Part shown: positions 54,885-62,725 of the stretch, one piece after another
Position numbering within the stretch: position 1 is the stretch's first letter
Layout: every line of letters starts with the position of its first letter
IMG/VR virus record: IMGVR_UViG_3300025141_009413
Coordinates: 1-64,000 of that record
DNA length: 64,000 nucleotides
Source: a virus
Reading direction: 5' to 3' (one strand)
Notes under the pieces: generated by a model
What the model was told of the DNA's origin: nothing
What the model saw: only the letters and a program-made list of their open reading frames with translations
The model's database searches: none
Program-made: the position numbers and the translations under genes

Positions 54885-55792
54885 TAACAGGCGGGGCTGG
54901 ATTTATTGGTTCGAATTTAGTAGATAAATTAATAGAACAAGGTATAGAAGTAACTGTACTCGATGACCTGTCCACCGGAAAAAAAGAAAATATTAACCCC
55001 AAGGCTAAATTTATTGAATGTGATATATCTACAGCTTCACAAACAGATTTAACATTTTATATTAATGGTGCTGATATTGTATTTCATACAGCAGCAAAAG
55101 CTAGAGTACAACCATCTATTGATGATCCTTTGACATTTAATAAGGCAAATGTAGATGGGACTTTAAATATGCTTTATGCATCATATAAAATGAAAGTTAG
55201 TAGATTTGTATACAGTGCTAGTAGTTCAGCATATGGAAATGCAAATAAATTTCCTACTCCCGAAGAACACTCTACTAATCCATTATCGCCTTATGGTTTA
55301 CAAAAATATATTGGTGAACAATATTGTAAAGTATTTAGCGAAGTATATGGTTTAGATACAGTATCATTAAGATATTTTAATGTGTATGGTAATAGAATGT
55401 TACTAGAAGGAGCATATTGTTTAGTATTAGGTATATTTGCAAAACAATTGTTAGAAGGAACCCCATTAACTATAAATAATGATGGCGAACAAAGAAGAGA
55501 TTTTACATATGTCGGCGATGTTGTCGATGCTAATATATTAGCAGCTACCAGAACAGAACAATTTAATGGAGATGTTTTTAATATAGGCAATGGAAAAAAT
55601 TATTCTGTTAATGAAGTGGCAAAAATGTATGGTGGCAAAACTATAAAAGGCAAAGATGTATTAGAGCCGTTTCAGACATTAGCAGATAATTCAAAGGCAG
55701 GATTGATATTGAACTGGGAACCGAAAGGTGATTTGCCTACATGGATTAAACAATACAAAAAGGAACTAGATGAAGAAATATTACTTACATAA
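54869..55792 (+). CDS. UDP-sugar 4-epimerase-like SDR
   Basis: 307 residues. VVTGGAGFIGSNLVDKL near 5-21, VFHTAAKARVQPSI near 71-84, SASSSAYGN near 115-123 and SPYGLQKYIGEQ near 138-149 (Tyr-x3-Lys) are the extended SDR motifs. LRYFNVYGNRM follows. GalE/WbpP-like enzymes of this length interconvert UDP-hexoses. Distinct from the SDR at 50166. It ends the sugar island. Confidence 0.78.
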   Translation: MQRAVVTGGAGFIGSNLVDKLIEQGIEVTVLDDLSTGKKENINPKAKFIECDISTASQTDLTFYINGADIVFHTAAKARVQPSIDDPLTFNKANVDGTLNMLYASYKMKVSRFVYSASSSAYGNANKFPTPEEHSTNPLSPYGLQKYIGEQYCKVFSEVYGLDTVSLRYFNVYGNRMLLEGAYCLVLGIFAKQLLEGTPLTINNDGEQRRDFTYVGDVVDANILAATRTEQFNGDVFNIGNGKNYSVNEVAKMYGGKTIKGKDVLEPFQTLADNSKAGLILNWEPKGDLPTWIKQYKKELDEEILLT

Positions 55793-55997
55793 CTATCCCA
55801 GAACCGATTTTTATTTATTAGGTAAAAAAGACGAATCCGGAAAATTCGAAGAAGGCCATGGACTGAAATTTATTAAAGAATATTTACGTGAATACCCATA
55901 TTTATTATTAGAAATGAGTGTTGATTTATGTAACAGTCATGGGTTTTGTAGAAATATAAATTTTATAAAATTTTTAAATAATGAGACAAAACGATAG
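55770..55997 (+). CDS. Small hypothetical protein
   Basis: 75 residues, Tyr- and Lys-rich, with two Cys in the second half (VDLCNSHGFC). It overlaps its neighbours at both ends, which supports translation. No family is recognised. Confidence 0.5.
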   Translation: MKKYYLHNYPRTDFYLLGKKDESGKFEEGHGLKFIKEYLREYPYLLLEMSVDLCNSHGFCRNINFIKFLNNETKR

Positions 55998-56172
55998 AAA
56001 ACAAACGTTATTAGAACACGTTGAATCAGAAATAAAAGAGTTAAAATATTCCATTAGCTGCGGTAATGATCCGATGAATGCTAGAAATCATATGGATGGA
56101 TGGACTTTGGCAGGTTTCAAGAAAAAACTTAAAACATTAAATCAAGTAAAAGAGATATTAAAAAATATTTGA
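55981..56172 (+). CDS. Small hypothetical protein
   Basis: 63 residues, charged and probably helical (LLEHVESEIKELK), coupled to neighbours through overlapping start and stop codons (TGATG). No known motif. Confidence 0.5.
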   Translation: MRQNDRKQTLLEHVESEIKELKYSISCGNDPMNARNHMDGWTLAGFKKKLKTLNQVKEILKNI

Positions 56173-56420
56173 TGCGTTACTATATATTATATCCTGGCGA
56201 TACAGAAGAAGCAGTTATTAATGATATTAATCAACTGGGTGAAGATACTGGCTTCGGTGTATTTTGGGCAAATACTGGATTCATAATTTTAGATAAAGCC
56301 GTATATGAAAACAATGGCATAGTTGAAGATTTTCGTATAATGACTGATCAAGGAAAAAATATATCAGTTGAAGATTTTCTCGATAACATTTCAAAACTTA
56401 AGGTAAGGATTCCGCAATAA
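56172..56420 (+). CDS. Small conserved phage protein
   Basis: The ATG at 56172 overlaps the upstream stop; a TTG one codon before is also possible. 82 residues beginning MRYYILYPGDTEEAVIND and ending in FLDNISKLKVRI. Proteins with this opening occur in T4-like marine phages as conserved unknowns. Function not known. Confidence 0.6.
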   Translation: MRYYILYPGDTEEAVINDINQLGEDTGFGVFWANTGFIILDKAVYENNGIVEDFRIMTDQGKNISVEDFLDNISKLKVRIPQ

Positions 56421-56542
56421 TGGGAAAGATAGATATCAGGAAGCTCGATGACTACGAAGAGCTCCGTCCTAAACAAAAAATCAAAAAACGTAAGAGACAT
56501 TTAGAGTCTAAAGATAATGATGACGTAGAAGCCAGTAAGTAG
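56420..56542 (+). CDS. Very small basic/acidic protein
   Basis: Forty residues starting MGKIDIRKLDDYEEL, with a basic run near 20-26 (KIKKRKR). It starts inside the stop codon of the previous gene (TAATG), the usual layout here, and fills a gap that would otherwise be empty. No function visible. Confidence 0.5.
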   Translation: MGKIDIRKLDDYEELRPKQKIKKRKRHLESKDNDDVEASK

Positions 56543-56550
56543 ATTGTATT

Positions 56551-56566
56551 ACATATTTATATTAAA
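56551..56566 (+). promoter_or_regulatory. Candidate late-type promoter (TATTTAT box)
   Basis: ACATATTTATATTAAA lies 30 bases before the endolysin start and is almost identical to the site at 106-120. Late expression suits a lysis cassette. Confidence 0.55.
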
Positions 56567-56595
56567 CTAAAGTTAATGGTTTATAAGGAGTAAAT

Positions 56596-57390
56596 ATGAA
56601 AGCAATTAAAAGGGGAAGTAAGGGTGATAAGGTCAAACAAATCCAACAATCCCTAGGGATAAAAGCAGATGGTGATTTTGGCCCTGCTACTGAATTAGCT
56701 GTTATGAAATTTCAAGGACAGAATGGTCTAACATCCGATGGAATTGTAGGACCTAATACATGGCCTAAATTAATAGACCCTAAACCTAAATATTCTAAAA
56801 TACAAATCAAATCAGCTGTATTATCAAAAGGCTATGATTGGTTTGAAGATGGAGATTATAATCTTAACATTGTAGGAGTTAGAAATTCAGCGACAGCTGG
56901 TAGAGTAACTAATCATTATGATGATAATATGACTTTATCTTATAATGTCAACGGAACAGAAAAATTTCATTGTTGGCCTAATACAACAGACCCAGGAGAA
57001 TATTGGATTGACCATCCTATGAATAAAGATGGTTGTGCTATACTAGTTCCTGGACAATACAAAGGAGTCTATAAAATAGATGGCCATGGCAAATCTAGAT
57101 ATACAGCATTATGTCAACGACATGGAAAGGTAAGAGTATATAGAGATGGAAATAAAGATGACGTATATGATACTGATGAAGAAAGTATTACCGAAGGAAG
57201 GTATGGAATAAATATACATAGAAGTTCTGCATATAAAACCGGAACTTATATTAACAAATATTCAGCAGGTTGTCAAGTATTTGCTGATCCAGATGATTTT
57301 GATGATTTTATGGACATTTGCCAAAAATCTAAAGACATATGGGGTAATGCCTTTACTTATACATTAATTGAAAGTAAAGACATAGTATAA
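56596..57390 (+). CDS. Endolysin with peptidoglycan-binding domain
   Basis: 264 residues. Residues 1-57 form a PG_binding_1 unit (GSKGDKVKQIQQSLGI, then FGPATELAVMKFQ). The catalytic part has YGINIHRSSAYK near 203-214 and KYSAGCQVFADPDDF near 222-236, a His...Ser-x-Gly-Cys arrangement like L,D-transpeptidase/carboxypeptidase folds found in phage lysins. It would cut peptidoglycan peptide links. There is no signal peptide, so a holin is needed; a two-membrane-segment protein follows. The exact bond cut is uncertain. Confidence 0.7.
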   Translation: MKAIKRGSKGDKVKQIQQSLGIKADGDFGPATELAVMKFQGQNGLTSDGIVGPNTWPKLIDPKPKYSKIQIKSAVLSKGYDWFEDGDYNLNIVGVRNSATAGRVTNHYDDNMTLSYNVNGTEKFHCWPNTTDPGEYWIDHPMNKDGCAILVPGQYKGVYKIDGHGKSRYTALCQRHGKVRVYRDGNKDDVYDTDEESITEGRYGINIHRSSAYKTGTYINKYSAGCQVFADPDDFDDFMDICQKSKDIWGNAFTYTLIESKDIV

Positions 57391-57408
57391 TAATTAAAAG
57401 GTTATGAC

Positions 57409-57687
57409 ATGGGAAAAAAGTTAAAAAATTATGTTTGGAGAAAACTAATGGCGTTTAGAGACATGTTTAAAGACAAAAATGATATTAATGAAAAGAGTGT
57501 TGTAGGATTTGCATCATTTGCAGTAATGGTAATATTTGCAGTGGCAGATATAGTTACTGGCTGGGTAGGAAATGACTTGGCAATAAACGAATTTATTTAT
57601 AATTCATTTTTATGGATAACACTTGGTAGTTTCGGAATTGCAGAAGCCGGCAAGATATTTGGGAAAAAGGATGGCGGACAAGAATAG
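57409..57687 (+). CDS. Holin-like membrane protein
   Basis: 92 residues with two hydrophobic segments, VGFASFAVMVIFAVADIV near 33-50 and FIYNSFLWITLGSFGIAEAG near 65-84, and a short charged tail. Size and position straight after the endolysin fit a class II holin. A basic N-terminus of 30 residues precedes the first segment. The next gene begins inside its end. Confidence 0.65.
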   Translation: MGKKLKNYVWRKLMAFRDMFKDKNDINEKSVVGFASFAVMVIFAVADIVTGWVGNDLAINEFIYNSFLWITLGSFGIAEAGKIFGKKDGGQE

Positions 57688-58027
57688 GATTACAGAGGAT
57701 AAGGGATATTCTGAAGCAAGGAAACTCATAAACAAGTTGAGATCTCAGACTTATCGTAAACTTAATGATGATGAACTTTATGAATTCCGAAAGGAAATGA
57801 TTGATCATTTGGGCGGAGTATTAAAGGAATCTGTGAAAGAAGGATTCTTCGACAGGAAACGCAGTAAGAAGGATGTTGAGGATATTCTTAACAAATTAAA
57901 GATACATTTTCAAATAGCTTATGAATCCGGATTAGAAGCCCTAGGATCGTATAAAGATTTTGATAAAGAGTTTTGGAAAGGCCACAAAAGAGATTTAATG
58001 TCGGCTATAGAAAAGGCGATAAAATGA
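57671..58027 (+). CDS. Hypothetical helical protein
   Basis: I choose the ATG at 57671 (MADKNRITEDKG), which overlaps the holin-like gene by 17 bases; an upstream in-frame start at 57623 would lie deeper inside it. 118 residues, charged and helical, ending KRDLMSAIEKAIK. No motif. Its stop overlaps the next start (ATGA). Confidence 0.55.
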   Translation: MADKNRITEDKGYSEARKLINKLRSQTYRKLNDDELYEFRKEMIDHLGGVLKESVKEGFFDRKRSKKDVEDILNKLKIHFQIAYESGLEALGSYKDFDKEFWKGHKRDLMSAIEKAIK

Positions 58028-58236
58028 TTAAATTAAAAGATTTATTATTAGAATTATCCAATGATGAGGTCAAGTCATGGGCATTAGACGCTGACATTTA
58101 TGAAAAAATATTCCGAAAAATAAAAGATAAAAGAAAATTAGATGTCATTCGTAAAAAATTATTAAAAGTCATTAAGAATAGAAGAAGACAAAAGTCCGTT
58201 GAATATTTTTATGATTATAGATTAAAACAGCTATGA
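58024..58236 (+). CDS. Small basic protein with short capsid-targeting-like leader
   Basis: Start at 58024 in ATGA; an in-frame ATG at 57973 lies well inside the previous gene. 70 residues starting MIKLKDLLLELSND, one of five genes from here to 62 kb with nearly the same first ten residues. The rest is Lys/Arg-rich, suited to nucleic acid binding (KVIKNRRRQK). A DNA-associated internal head protein is plausible. Confidence 0.5.
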   Translation: MIKLKDLLLELSNDEVKSWALDADIYEKIFRKIKDKRKLDVIRKKLLKVIKNRRRQKSVEYFYDYRLKQL

Positions 58237-58757
58237 TTAAACTTAAAAACATATTACATGAAGGCAGATCATTATACGTATTTGATTTTGATGATACATT
58301 GGCTAGGACTGAGGCATATATTTATGTTACAAAAAAAGATGGAACTGAATTAACATTAGACCCTGCAGAGTATGCAAAATATAAAGAGCGACCAGGAGAC
58401 CAATTCGACTTCAGAGATTTTAATAAAATGTTAAAGAACCCAGTTGCAATAAAAGATAATATGAGAGATTTAAAAAATGCATTATCAAATCCTCAAAACA
58501 AAGTAACAGTATTAACGGCAAGGGGACTTGCATTTCCATTACGATATTATTTTAAAAAGCAACATAACATTAGACCTTATGTAGTCGGAGTTGCATCAGC
58601 AGATCCTAAAAAGAAATCTGATTGGATTGAAAAACATATTAAAAAAGGTTATACGACCATTTACTTTGCCGATGATTCTTCGAAGAATATCAGAGCTGTT
58701 AATGCATTAAAAAGAAAATATCCTAACGTGAAAATTAAAACTAAGCTAGTAAAATGA
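58233..58757 (+). CDS. HAD-family phosphatase with capsid-targeting-like leader
   Basis: 174 residues. Leader MIKLKNILHEG ends LHE|G. The HAD core follows at once: FDFDDTLAR near 17-25 (Asp18 and Asp20 as nucleophile and acid), VTVLTAR near 90-96 as motif II, KKSDWIEKH near 125 as motif III and YFADDSSKN near 143-151 as motif IV. All catalytic residues are present. It may act like a polynucleotide 3'-phosphatase or nucleotidase after delivery. Substrate unknown. Confidence 0.75.
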   Translation: MIKLKNILHEGRSLYVFDFDDTLARTEAYIYVTKKDGTELTLDPAEYAKYKERPGDQFDFRDFNKMLKNPVAIKDNMRDLKNALSNPQNKVTVLTARGLAFPLRYYFKKQHNIRPYVVGVASADPKKKSDWIEKHIKKGYTTIYFADDSSKNIRAVNALKRKYPNVKIKTKLVK

Positions 58758-59551
58758 TCAAGTTAAAAAATATTATATCAGAAAATATTAAAGTGTTAGG
58801 TTATATAAGACCGGCAGATTCTTTTCATACATTGAATGAATGGAGACAAGTTGTTGAACAATTTTTAAAATTACAACGAGCAGGGTATGATACTAGAGGA
58901 GGCAAAATACCATCCAATCCAGAATTGATTAAATTGATTACTGAATATTTTGGGTATCAATTACATGTAGAGACTCAACGTTACGACCTATTAACAGTTA
59001 AGAATATACTTGATTTTATTGAAGACTTTGTAAATCATCGGTTTTGGTCAATTGATGAAGAATACGGAAAATACTTTCCAGATATATACGGATTAAAGTT
59101 TGCATATTTTTATTCACGTGGAGATATAGAACCTTATGTAATGTTAGATGATAACTATACAATGCAGTTATATAAATCTTTAGAGAATCCAAAAAAGGTT
59201 ATGCATTATACAACCGCTAATGGAGTTAAACGATTACAATCCATAATATCATCTGGCAATTCAGCTGATATATCAGCATTTACTGTAACCAGCCGGCCAT
59301 TCTTTCGTAAACAATCTAATTTAGTTGTAGAAATGATTGGTAATGTAAGGGCAGGATTTAAAAGTGATATCAAATCTTATGCATTAGATAATGGCAAAAG
59401 AGCATGTAATTTATATAGATTAGGATATCCAAGTGATACCGGAAATAATATTTGTTATGAATTGGATTCGTGTGATGGTTCTGTTGCCACATCATTATGG
59501 AATGAGTATATTGTTACTCCAGTGCAAATATTAAATATTGGAAATGTATAA
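58754..59551 (+). CDS. Possible ADP-ribosyltransferase-like protein with capsid-targeting-like leader
   Basis: 265 residues. Leader MIKLKNIISEN ends ISE. In the second half VMHYTTANGVKRLQSII near 152-168, ADISAFTVTSRP near 174-185 and WNEYIVTPVQIL near 251-262 resemble the His-Tyr...Ser/Thr...Glu layout of ADP-ribosyltransferase folds seen in phage virion proteins. If right, it parallels T4 Alt, an ADP-ribosyltransferase packaged in the head and injected. The match is weak and by pattern only. Confidence 0.45.
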   Translation: MIKLKNIISENIKVLGYIRPADSFHTLNEWRQVVEQFLKLQRAGYDTRGGKIPSNPELIKLITEYFGYQLHVETQRYDLLTVKNILDFIEDFVNHRFWSIDEEYGKYFPDIYGLKFAYFYSRGDIEPYVMLDDNYTMQLYKSLENPKKVMHYTTANGVKRLQSIISSGNSADISAFTVTSRPFFRKQSNLVVEMIGNVRAGFKSDIKSYALDNGKRACNLYRLGYPSDTGNNICYELDSCDGSVATSLWNEYIVTPVQILNIGNV

Positions 59552-60129
59552 TGAAACTAAAAGATATATTAAATGAAAAAGAATTTCCAAAGGGAAGATA
59601 TGTATCAATAGGCACTAGTGATATTGCAGCCCATAAACAAGAATTATTTAATCTCATCCAAACAGCATATGCATCAATCGGCGGACATTTAAAATTCAAA
59701 TCTGCAGATGATGTAAAAGACCCGGCCTTAAAATATTGGATGGCAGCAGATATAGATAAAGACCCAGAAATTGATGTTGTTTATTTTGGTAAAAAGACTC
59801 CATTTGGAATTAAACATACTGGCATCGGCCATGACGGTGAGAAGCCTAACATTAAAAATTTATTAATACGTAAATCAAAAGAATTGAGAACACCGGGTAA
59901 TTATGTTGAGATAAGTGGAGGAGCATTTGATTCGTTTGTTAAAAAAGGCAATGTACCTGTTGTTGAAGATGAAGAATTAGTAAGAAAAGTATTAGGACCA
60001 AAGAGATCATCACAAACCACATGGCATGGTCAACACCCAAAAGATAGTTCAAAGACAGGCAATGGTTGGTACTCTAGAATAATTGGAAGTAAAACAACTA
60101 CAAAGATAATGGCCGGACTTCCAAAATAG
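59551..60129 (+). CDS. Conserved phage protein with short capsid-targeting-like leader
   Basis: 192 residues. Leader MKLKDILNEKE. The body has LFNLIQTAYASIGGHLKF near 32-49, DIDKDPEIDVVYFGKKTP near 69-86 and KHTGIGHDGEK near 90-100, with WYSRIIGSKTTTKIMAG near the end. I recognise this as a conserved unknown of tailed phages, perhaps GNAT-like in fold, but no reaction can be assigned. It starts at the last base of the previous stop. Confidence 0.55.
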   Translation: MKLKDILNEKEFPKGRYVSIGTSDIAAHKQELFNLIQTAYASIGGHLKFKSADDVKDPALKYWMAADIDKDPEIDVVYFGKKTPFGIKHTGIGHDGEKPNIKNLLIRKSKELRTPGNYVEISGGAFDSFVKKGNVPVVEDEELVRKVLGPKRSSQTTWHGQHPKDSSKTGNGWYSRIIGSKTTTKIMAGLPK

Positions 60130-60131
60130 TT

Positions 60132-60144
60132 GAATATTTATTAT
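60132..60144 (+). promoter_or_regulatory. Candidate late-type promoter (TATTTAT box)
   Basis: GAATATTTATTAT lies 15 bases before the next start, just after the preceding stop, followed by AGAGGT. Confidence 0.4.
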
Positions 60145-60158
60145 AGAGGTAAAAGATA

Positions 60159-60476
60159 ATGGCAAAAGAATTAAATGAAAATACAGGATTTAAAATAAGC
60201 ATAAAAACCCTTATTGCTATTGCAGTAGGTATAACTACTATAGTTAGTTTCTGGTTTGTGTTTCAGAGTGATTTAGATGTGATGAGATATGACATTGAAG
60301 AAGCTAAAGAATTACCTCTGCCTGTTATTGAAAGGGTGGAATATGATCTAAAGGATCAACTGATTCGTCAAACAATTATGGACACTCAAGATGATGTAGA
60401 GGATATTAAAACTAAATTAGATAAGATTGATGATCACTTAATAGGGAGTCATCGTAATGCTGATGAAGATGAGTAA
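60159..60476 (+). CDS. Single-span membrane protein with coiled coil
   Basis: 105 residues. One membrane segment near 16-35 (TLIAIAVGITTIVSFWFVFQ), then an acidic helical region (DVEDIKTKLDKIDDHL). The layout is like phage holin-type or membrane-anchor proteins. Its end overlaps the secreted thioredoxin-like gene, so the two may work at the envelope during lysis or infection. Confidence 0.55.
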   Translation: MAKELNENTGFKISIKTLIAIAVGITTIVSFWFVFQSDLDVMRYDIEEAKELPLPVIERVEYDLKDQLIRQTIMDTQDDVEDIKTKLDKIDDHLIGSHRNADEDE

Positions 60477-60843
60477 ATATGTAGCCACGTTATTATTAAT
60501 TTTATGTTTTGGATATTCACATTCTCAAACAAAAATAAATGAATCCAACTTCAAGAAGTCTACTTCAAAGGGCGTTGTAGTAGTAGAATTTAACGCACCA
60601 TTCAATGTAGGAAATAGTTTTAAAGGTTGGAGAAAATTAGAACATTGTTCTTATTATACAGTATGTGTCGCAGGAAGTCCAACGTTACAGAAAAGATATA
60701 AAATTAGGTCATATCCAACAATATTAATATTTCATAATGGTTATGTCGAAAAGAAGTTCAGAGGCAACATAATGTTGGAATTAGAAGTTACAACCAAAGA
60801 ACTTCAAGAAGCAGTAGATGAACTATACCTAGATAAATTCTAA
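60469..60843 (+). CDS. Secreted thioredoxin-fold protein lacking the CxxC site
   Basis: I prefer the ATG at 60469, which overlaps the previous stop as ATGAGTAA; ATGs at 60457 and 60463 are alternatives. 124 residues. A signal peptide (SKYVATLLLILCFGYSHSQ) ends SHSQ, as is common in Bacteroidota. The mature part has VVVVEFNAPFNVG, YKIRSYPTILIFHNG (cis-Pro region of thioredoxins) and VEKKFRGN. The WCGPC site is replaced, and the two Cys nearby are in C-x5-C spacing (HCSYYTVCV). Periplasmic, with binding rather than redox function likely. Confidence 0.65.
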   Translation: MSKYVATLLLILCFGYSHSQTKINESNFKKSTSKGVVVVEFNAPFNVGNSFKGWRKLEHCSYYTVCVAGSPTLQKRYKIRSYPTILIFHNGYVEKKFRGNIMLELEVTTKELQEAVDELYLDKF

Positions 60844-60861
60844 AACAATTCCGGTAAAAAA

Positions 60862-60893
60862 TTAGGTTTTCTGAGATTTTCTCCTTATATTTA
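60862..60893 (+). promoter_or_regulatory. Candidate promoter, TTxGGA / TTATAT class
   Basis: TTAGGTTTTCTGAGA, then CTCCTTATATTTA, box starts 23 bases apart, upstream of the esterase-like gene. Confidence 0.6.
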
Positions 60894-60922
60894 TAGTATA
60901 AGATTAAGAGAAAAATAGAGTT

Positions 60923-61465
60923 ATGAAGATATTATTTTTACATGGACTAGAAAGTCAGCCAAATTGTACAAAGGTTGAATGGTTAAAGGCCCAAGGACAC
61001 CATGTTTATAATCCCACTTTGGATTATAAAAATAAAGATCAATTCAACGAATGTAAAAAAATAATAAAAGCCTTTCTACCAGAACTGATTATAGGTTCTA
61101 GTATGGGTGGTTATTTTGCATTAGAGTTAGCCAAAATTTATGACATCCCAGTTATGTTATTGAACCCAGCCTTACATAGTAGAAGTTTTGAACCGGTTGT
61201 TGAGAAACTTGATCCAGATTTAGAATTTCATCCGTTAGTGTTTATAGGACTTGGCAAGTATGATAAAGTCATTAATTATGCAAAGACATTAGACATATTA
61301 GATGACAATGCATTGTGTTTCTTCCGAGGTAATTATTTGAAAGGTGACCATGGACATAGAACACCGCTCGATTTTTTCAAGACAGTATTTACATTAACAG
61401 AAACTAGATTAAAAAGATGGTGGAGAAGAACCGCTAGAATTCATCCAGTAACTACCTCGAAATAA
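60923..61465 (+). CDS. YqiA-like esterase (alpha/beta hydrolase)
   Basis: 180 residues. LFLHGLESQPNCTKVEWL near 4-21, GSSMGGYFALELA near 58-70 (Ser nucleophile in G-x-S-x-G) and LLNPALHSR near 79-87 match the UPF0227/YqiA family. GDHGHR near 139-144 supplies the catalytic His. It would hydrolyse a small ester or thioester. The basic C-terminus (RLKRWWRRTAR) is an addition. Role in phage unknown. Confidence 0.75.
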   Translation: MKILFLHGLESQPNCTKVEWLKAQGHHVYNPTLDYKNKDQFNECKKIIKAFLPELIIGSSMGGYFALELAKIYDIPVMLLNPALHSRSFEPVVEKLDPDLEFHPLVFIGLGKYDKVINYAKTLDILDDNALCFFRGNYLKGDHGHRTPLDFFKTVFTLTETRLKRWWRRTARIHPVTTSK

Positions 61466-61806
61466 TGAAATTAATATTTGCAATTGGGTTGTATATGATA
61501 GCCCAAATTATAGTTTGGTTTGTTACAAATGCACAGTTTATCAATAAATGGGCAGCAGATCATCCGTGGTTTATGGCGTTAGTTATTAGCGGTCCAACCA
61601 CTTATCTTTTTATATTAGGAACTAAATATTCAGCAGAATACTTTGATGGATTAGTTTGGCCAGGAAGATTTATAGGCTTTGGCCTAGGCATGGTTTCTTT
61701 TGCTATATTAACATCCTTTATATTAGGCGAATCAGTTTCGGTTAAAACCGGAGTATCTTTATTGTTGGCGGTTGCATTAATTAGTGTACAAGTCTTTTGG
61801 AAATGA
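61465..61806 (+). CDS. Multi-pass membrane protein
   Basis: 113 residues with about four hydrophobic segments: 2-20 (LIFAIGLYMIAQIIVWFV), 35-55, 68-85 and 95-112. Similar short membrane proteins occur in marine T4-like phages; from memory no function is assigned. It begins at the overlapping TAATGA of the esterase gene. Confidence 0.65.
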   Translation: MKLIFAIGLYMIAQIIVWFVTNAQFINKWAADHPWFMALVISGPTTYLFILGTKYSAEYFDGLVWPGRFIGFGLGMVSFAILTSFILGESVSVKTGVSLLLAVALISVQVFWK

Positions 61807-61815
61807 AGATTGTAG

Positions 61816-61828
61816 CATATTTATAAGA
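61816..61828 (+). promoter_or_regulatory. Candidate late-type promoter (TATTTAT box)
   Basis: CATATTTATAAGA lies 15 bases before the ParB-like gene start, followed by ATGGAATA. Confidence 0.4.
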
Positions 61829-61842
61829 AATGGAATAATGGC

Positions 61843-62721
61843 ATGATAAAATTAAAAACACTTCTAAAGGAAGCTCCCGGAGATATTAAGACTGTAGCAG
61901 ATAGTAGTCTTTCTCAAACAGTTAGTTTATTACAGAAATTATCCACTGATAAAGATTTTCAAGATATATTACAAAAAGGCTTAGAAGACGGAGATATTTC
62001 AGACGAAAAAATTAAATTCGGAAAAGGAACTCCAAAAGCATCTGAAATGAGAGCAACTCAAGCAGAAATTGGATTTTCGAATAGTGTAGATGATGCAATT
62101 ATATCAAGGCCTTGGGCTTCTGCAGTAGAAAGAGCATTTTCAAATCCAGTACTGATGCCATCTCAGCCAGATAAAGTTCCAGTCTTAGCTGCTTCAATCG
62201 GAGGAAAGATTTATATATTAGATGGTCATCATAGATGGTCTTTATGTTTAATGATTAACCCAGATGCTAATATGGTATGTGATATAATGTATTTAGACCA
62301 AGGAACAGCAGAAGATGCACTGAAAATAATGCAAATGGCTATAGCAGCGAAAGCTGGGAAAATAAAGACCAAGAATTTCGAAGGTGATGATTTAATGGCT
62401 ACATCACGTGATAAATTAGAACAACATGTTATAAATAATATTGATGAGGGACGGGTCGCAGAATGGTCTAAATACACTAATGGAGAATTAACAACCCCAG
62501 AAGATATTGCAAATCATATGGGTAATGGATTAGATATTATAAAAGGATTAAAGGGAGAGTTTCCTAGAACAATTATGCCTCAAGCAGATTTTTCCGGCGC
62601 ACCTCAGGACGATGTTAACAAGACATTGGCTAAAGGACAAATAAATTTTAAAGAACCATTTGGTGAGTCAATTATTGATGTAGAAAGATGGAAACAAATA
62701 GCAAATATTAAAAAGAAATAA
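61843..62721 (+). CDS. ParB/sulfiredoxin-fold protein with capsid-targeting-like leader
   Basis: 292 residues. Leader MIKLKTLLKEAPG ends LKE|A, the best fit among the short leaders. Near 115-133 LAASIGGKIYILDGHHRWSL contains the DGHHRW motif of the ParB/Srx nucleotide-binding fold. Proteins with this motif can act as nucleases, CTPases or kinases. The C-terminal 150 residues are helical. A packaged DNA-acting protein is the working idea. Confidence 0.65.
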   Translation: MIKLKTLLKEAPGDIKTVADSSLSQTVSLLQKLSTDKDFQDILQKGLEDGDISDEKIKFGKGTPKASEMRATQAEIGFSNSVDDAIISRPWASAVERAFSNPVLMPSQPDKVPVLAASIGGKIYILDGHHRWSLCLMINPDANMVCDIMYLDQGTAEDALKIMQMAIAAKAGKIKTKNFEGDDLMATSRDKLEQHVINNIDEGRVAEWSKYTNGELTTPEDIANHMGNGLDIIKGLKGEFPRTIMPQADFSGAPQDDVNKTLAKGQINFKEPFGESIIDVERWKQIANIKKK

Positions 62722-62725
62722 GATT

